Part shown: in pieces, positions 60,953-64,000 of the stretch
Layout of the letters: every line of letters begins with the position of its first letter
How positions within the stretch are numbered: the stretch's first letter is position 1
From: Bradyrhizobium sp. CB1717
GTDB taxonomy: Bacteria > Pseudomonadota > Alphaproteobacteria > Rhizobiales > Xanthobacteraceae
Direction of reading: 5' to 3'
NCBI RefSeq assembly: GCF_029714325.1
Contig: NZ_CP121666.1
Location: 4,464,001-4,528,000 of the forward strand
DNA: 64,000 nt
The notes under the pieces: generated by a model
Told to the model about the DNA's origin: nothing
What the model saw: only the letters and a program-made list of their open reading frames with translations
Databases searched by the model: none
Made by a program: the position numbers and the translations under genes

Positions 60953-62065
60953 ATGATGCCCGCATGCCTCTCCGACGACTTGATCCTGTGCCCGGAACGA
61001 GAGGATATCTCCGCTGAATTCACGCGGCTCCTCACCGCGGCCCAGGAGGGCGGCGCCACGATCGCGGAATGCCTGATGATCGCGCGGCAGCTCAAGAGGG
61101 GCGACGAGCAATCCTGGCATCGCGAGTGGAAGAAGCTGGCGCGGACCAATCGCCACCGTGCCGAGGCCGCGTTCGCGGAAGGCCACATGGCAACGGCGCA
61201 GCGCAACTGGCTGCGGGCCCTCAACTACTACGGCGCAGCCGCAATGCCGCTTGATCCCTCAGACGAGCGCCGCTGGGTTGCGGTGCTGGCGATGCAGGAA
61301 TGCGCCCGCCGCTATCTCACGGCGCGTGCGCCGGCGGGCGAAGTCGTGACTATACCCTGGGTCGAGGATCATGCGTTGCAGGGCTACTTCCTGCCCGCGC
61401 CGTCGGCACGAGGCCGGGCGCCGACCGTGATCTGCATCGGCGAGCCCGGACATCGCAAGGAGGAATTCCTGTTCAAGCTCGCGCCGCATGCGCGCGAGCG
61501 CGGACTGTCGATGCTGGCGCTGGACCTGCTCGGCGACCAGCGCGACGACTACACCGATACGCTTCTGCAGCGCCGCGACCTCGAGAGCTCGATTGCGAGC
61601 GTCATGGATTATCTGGAAACGCGCGGCGACGTGGATTTCGATCGCGTCGCCATCGTGGCGGACGGATGGGGCTCCTCTTTCGTGGCGCGCGCGGTGTTGC
61701 AGGAGCCGCGGCTGGCTGCGGCGGTCTGCGACGGCGGCCTGTGGGATCTGCACGAACGATCCTTCTTCGCCAGCCGATTCGCGATGAGCGACCTCAGCAT
61801 CGTCCCGGTGCCGCATGCACCACTGATGGCCTCCAGCGCCGATTGTCCGGTGCTGATCACGCTCGGCGAGGATGGCTGGCTCAAGGCCGACCGGGCGCGT
61901 CAGATCGTCCAGCAATCCCGGCTCGGCAGCTCCGACATCGCGCTGAAGGTGTTCACCGCGGCGGAGACCGGCGCGGCGCAGGCCCATGCGGACAATCCCA
62001 GCCTTGCCAACGAATACATCTTCGACTGGCTGGAAGCGCGGCTCGGCGCCGGGCGAGGGATCTGA
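60953..62065 (+). CDS. alpha/beta-hydrolase-fold protein with altered nucleophile
   Basis: 370 residues. The N-terminal ~130 residues are helical (a lid or cap, as in FrsA/pseudooxynicotine hydrolase-like proteins), the rest an alpha/beta-hydrolase fold (PTVICIGEPGHRKEEFLFKLAPHARERGLSMLALDLLGDQ; VLITLGEDGWLKADRARQIVQ). At the nucleophile elbow, where GxSxG is expected, the sequence is VADGWGS: the Ser position is Gly238. It may be catalytically dead or use another residue. The 273 bases before it hold no gene. Function unknown. Confidence 0.8.
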   Translation: MMPACLSDDLILCPEREDISAEFTRLLTAAQEGGATIAECLMIARQLKRGDEQSWHREWKKLARTNRHRAEAAFAEGHMATAQRNWLRALNYYGAAAMPLDPSDERRWVAVLAMQECARRYLTARAPAGEVVTIPWVEDHALQGYFLPAPSARGRAPTVICIGEPGHRKEEFLFKLAPHARERGLSMLALDLLGDQRDDYTDTLLQRRDLESSIASVMDYLETRGDVDFDRVAIVADGWGSSFVARAVLQEPRLAAAVCDGGLWDLHERSFFASRFAMSDLSIVPVPHAPLMASSADCPVLITLGEDGWLKADRARQIVQQSRLGSSDIALKVFTAAETGAAQAHADNPSLANEYIFDWLEARLGAGRGI

Positions 62066-62090
62066 GCGCCTCGCGCTTTAGCTTGTTATT

Positions 62091-62131
62091 TGAGCATGAT
62101 CTTGTCGGAAAACTTTTCCGGATCATGCTCA
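62091..62131. repeat. palindromic repeat, family D (GAGCATGATC type)
   Basis: TGAGCATGATC (62091-62101) and GATCATGCTCA (62121-62131) are perfect inverted arms, with an inner CGGAAAA/TTTTCCG hairpin. This pattern is one I recall as very common in Rhizobiales intergenic DNA. Its right arm overlaps the TGA of the MarR gene. Confidence 0.88.
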
Positions 62132-62635
62132 GAAATCGAGCGAGATCCTGACGCAGGCCTTCTCCAGCCGGGTCTTCAGCGTCGCCAGCTTGGTGGTGAA
62201 TTCCGTCAGCTCGTTCTCGTCGAACTCCTGGAAGACGAATTCGCGAATCGTCTTGTACTGCTCGTTGAGGCTCGCGATGTGCTTCTGGGTCTTGTCGACC
62301 AGGGACAGCCGCACCACGCGGGCGTCGGTCGGCGAGGGCCGCCGGCGCAGCAGGCCCTTCTTTTCCAGCAGCTTGGACTGAGTGGTGACGAAGGAGGGAT
62401 CGACGTGGAGCAGCTTGGAGACCACGTTGACCGGCACGCCGTCGTCCTTGTCGAGGTCGGAGATCGCCATCAGGATCAACCATTGCGGGCCGCTGATGCC
62501 GAGCGTTCTCGCCCAGAACTGACGCAGCTCCTCCAGATACATGTTGATCGAGGATATCTCCCAGGTGAAGCGCCTGATGATATCCAGATTGCCGATGGAG
62601 CGCAGGCGCGCTCCTTCTTTCCTCGTCGCGGACAC
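62129..62635 (-). CDS. MarR-family transcriptional regulator
   Basis: 168 residues from GTG 62635, which has GGGAG seven bases before; an ATG at 62686 gives 185 residues. The winged helix is VVSKLLHVDPSFVTTQSKLLEKKGLLRRRPSPTDARVVRLSLVDK. The C-terminal helix serves dimerisation. It is divergent from the porin gene; a candidate palindrome lies in the gap. The stop codon is inside a family D repeat, so its mRNA ends in a long hairpin. Confidence 0.88.
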   Translation of the reverse strand: MSATRKEGARLRSIGNLDIIRRFTWEISSINMYLEELRQFWARTLGISGPQWLILMAISDLDKDDGVPVNVVSKLLHVDPSFVTTQSKLLEKKGLLRRRPSPTDARVVRLSLVDKTQKHIASLNEQYKTIREFVFQEFDENELTEFTTKLATLKTRLEKACVRISLDF

Positions 62636-63042
62636 AGCATCACTCCCGTGAAATGATTCTTCAGGCCGGTGTTCGTGGCGGGGCATAGTCCACGCAAGCC
62701 TGCCCTGACGCAAGTGCAGAGCAGGGTAATTTTGTCACTAAAACTACAAAGATGAGCCGGTCAGCATATTCGCTTGCCCTGAGTGTTGCGCCCAGGGCAC
62801 AGGTTTAGTGAAACCAGAAAGCTTATCAAATAAACTATTTTGATTAGTGGAACGACGCAGGCATATTGCTCGCCGACGGTGGGGGGTACTCGATCGTCCC
62901 GTTGCAGGTGGTTCGCTCACGTCCCTCGCGTCGAAAGCGGGTGTGTCCGAAAGCGCGAAGCGGCCGAGCGGATTTGAAGAGACGGGGATCTGGGGGGCCT
63001 CACGGTCCAGTCTCCGTAAAATGAGCAACTTGGAGGTTTTAA
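62636..63042. other. 407-base divergent region between MarR gene and porin
   Basis: No gene I can support. It contains an AT-rich patch at 62730-62850 with the candidate MarR site, and GGAGG at 63032-63036 as the porin ribosome site. Some of it encodes the alternative N-terminus of MarR. Promoters of both genes should be here. Confidence 0.55.
62825..62844. promoter_or_regulatory. candidate MarR operator
   Basis: ATCAAA and TTTGAT form a six-base inverted repeat with eight bases between (extended to TTATCAAA/TTTGATTA with a mismatch) in the AT-rich part of the MarR/porin gap. The shape fits a MarR-type site; no experimental or comparative support. Confidence 0.3.
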
Positions 63043-64000
63043 ATGAAAATGGTGAAGAGCCTTTTGCTCGGCACTGCGGCGGGTCTGATCGCCGTCGGCG
63101 GAGCTCAGGCGGCTGATCTTCCGGTCAAGGCCAAGGCGGTCGAGTACGTGAAGGTCTGCTCGCTCTATGGCGCGGGTTTCTACTACATCCCGGGCAGCGA
63201 CACCTGCATCAAGCTCGGCGGTTATCTGCGTGCCGAAGTGGCGCTCAATTCCGGCGGCAACTACAACGGCCAGTACAGCAACGTGTTCGCGGCGAACAAC
63301 CGCCTGACGAACTACTACTCGATGCGCGCTCGTGAAGATCTCAACATCGACACGCGCACCGCGACCGAGTACGGCGTGGTCCGCACCTATTTCGACGCGG
63401 TCTTCACCTGGACGACCGGCAACTATGTCGGCACCGGTTCGGGAACGGGCGCCACCCAGTACAGCGGCACGCTCGGCCTCAACGCTGCGGGCACGGGTCT
63501 GGTCGGCTCGAACGGCGGCGCCGTCAACGGCACCGACGGCGCGATCTCGGGCGGCTCGCTCGGCGTCTACTACGCCTTCATCCAGTTCGCCGGCTTCACC
63601 CTGGGTAAGGCGGTGTCGCAGTTCGACGCGCCCTGGATCAATTATCCCGGCAACAACTTCGACCAGCTGGTCGGCGGCAGCGGCACCACCAACGGCGTCG
63701 TCCAGGCCACCTACACGGCCGATTTCGGCCAGGGCGTGACGGCCGCGTTCTCGGTGCAGGACCAGACGCAGGTCTTCCAGACCAACATCTGGAACACCGC
63801 CGGCATGTCCACCACCGGCGTCCTCGGCGGTGCCTACGGCTCGAACAACCTCGGCGGCACCCGTGCTCCCGACATCGTCGGCATGGTCCGCGTCGACCAG
63901 GCCTGGGGCCTGTTCCAGGCGTCGGTCGCCGCGCACGACAACCATGCCGGCTACTACGGCGCGACCGAAGTCACCGGCCATCCGGAAGACAAGTGGGGCT
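63043..64000 (+). CDS. Omp2-like porin, 3' end outside window
   Basis: ATG 63043 with a strong GGAGG site and a signal peptide (LLLGTAAGLIAVGGAQA, cleaved before ADLPVKAKAVEYVKVC). The start ADLPxKAxxxxYVxVCxxYGxGFYYIPG and DTCIKLGGYLRAEV are typical of alphaproteobacterial Omp2a/b-type trimeric porins. 319 residues lie in the window; the family has 400-530. Gly/Asn/Thr-rich loops follow. It should form the general outer-membrane diffusion channel. Confidence 0.93.
   Translation, partial: MKMVKSLLLGTAAGLIAVGGAQAADLPVKAKAVEYVKVCSLYGAGFYYIPGSDTCIKLGGYLRAEVALNSGGNYNGQYSNVFAANNRLTNYYSMRAREDLNIDTRTATEYGVVRTYFDAVFTWTTGNYVGTGSGTGATQYSGTLGLNAAGTGLVGSNGGAVNGTDGAISGGSLGVYYAFIQFAGFTLGKAVSQFDAPWINYPGNNFDQLVGGSGTTNGVVQATYTADFGQGVTAAFSVQDQTQVFQTNIWNTAGMSTTGVLGGAYGSNNLGGTRAPDIVGMVRVDQAWGLFQASVAAHDNHAGYYGATEVTGHPEDKWG

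Noticed and set aside
62758..63028. 94-residue minus-strand ORF in the MarR/porin gap
   Set aside because: No ribosome site, no protein-like composition, and it overlaps the likely promoter region of the porin.

Overview
The window reads as chromosomal DNA of a slow-growing rhizobium, most likely Bradyrhizobium or a very close relative. The evidence is high GC, the order lepB-rnc-era-recO, the run glyA-nrdR-ribD-ribE-ribH-nusB-thiL-hppA, the cluster bamE / UQCC chaperone / YceD / plsX / fabH / ihfA / merR / tRNA-Pro, a HemB without zinc cysteines (the magnesium type known from B. japonicum), an LdtR-type MarR regulator, an Omp2-like porin, and many short palindromic intergenic repeats. The genus is an inference from recognition, not from a search.

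Layout. 1-3657: signal peptidase, RNase III, Era, a membrane protein and RecO. 3755-8882: an accessory block between recO and parC, holding an AraC regulator, an intact formylglycine-generating enzyme (FGE), then a decaying tract. In that tract an arylsulfatase has an 11-base deletion and its 3' part is lost; it is fused to the tail of a class III cyclase and followed by a frame-disturbed NitT/TauT-type binding protein. 9097-11355: parC. 11726-17703: catabolic genes (family 5 binding protein, GMC oxidoreductase, shrunken LysR regulator, VOC protein, RidA protein, thiazoline-carboxylate hydrolase). 17884-21267: chromate transporter, ChrB-like protein and a DmeF-type metal exporter. 21356-32869: MBL hydrolase, EamA exporter, cupin, chemotaxis receptor, two MFS carriers, adenylate cyclase, MntH and the N-end-rule transferase Bpt. 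32998-36561: RDD protein, HemB, a membrane protein and LdtR. 36759-45774: two small conserved proteins, one-carbon/riboflavin/thiamine genes and the proton-pumping pyrophosphatase. 45968-52397: a TTT-type binding protein, then the BamE-to-MerR envelope/lipid cluster ending at tRNA-Pro(GGG). 52398-57931: accessory DNA. 58087-64000: DapA-like, SDR and hydrolase genes, a MarR regulator and the start of a porin.

The two most interesting places are close together. First, an AT-richer OLD-family gene (ABC ATPase plus TOPRIM nuclease) lies just after tRNA-Pro and a diverged copy of that tRNA's 3' end, which looks like an integration scar with a solitary candidate anti-phage gene. Second, about 4 kb further on, a 40-base direct repeat (39/40 identical) made of the 3' end of an esterase gene brackets about 1.5 kb that encodes an unrecognised four-helix membrane protein. 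This looks like a small element inserted in the 3' end of a protein-coding gene, with the displaced tail left behind. Neither scar retains a recombinase.

At least four palindromic repeat families sit between genes and account for much of the non-coding DNA. One copy lies inside the ribE-ribH interval and another inside nusB-thiL. No rRNA, CRISPR array or intact insertion sequence was seen.
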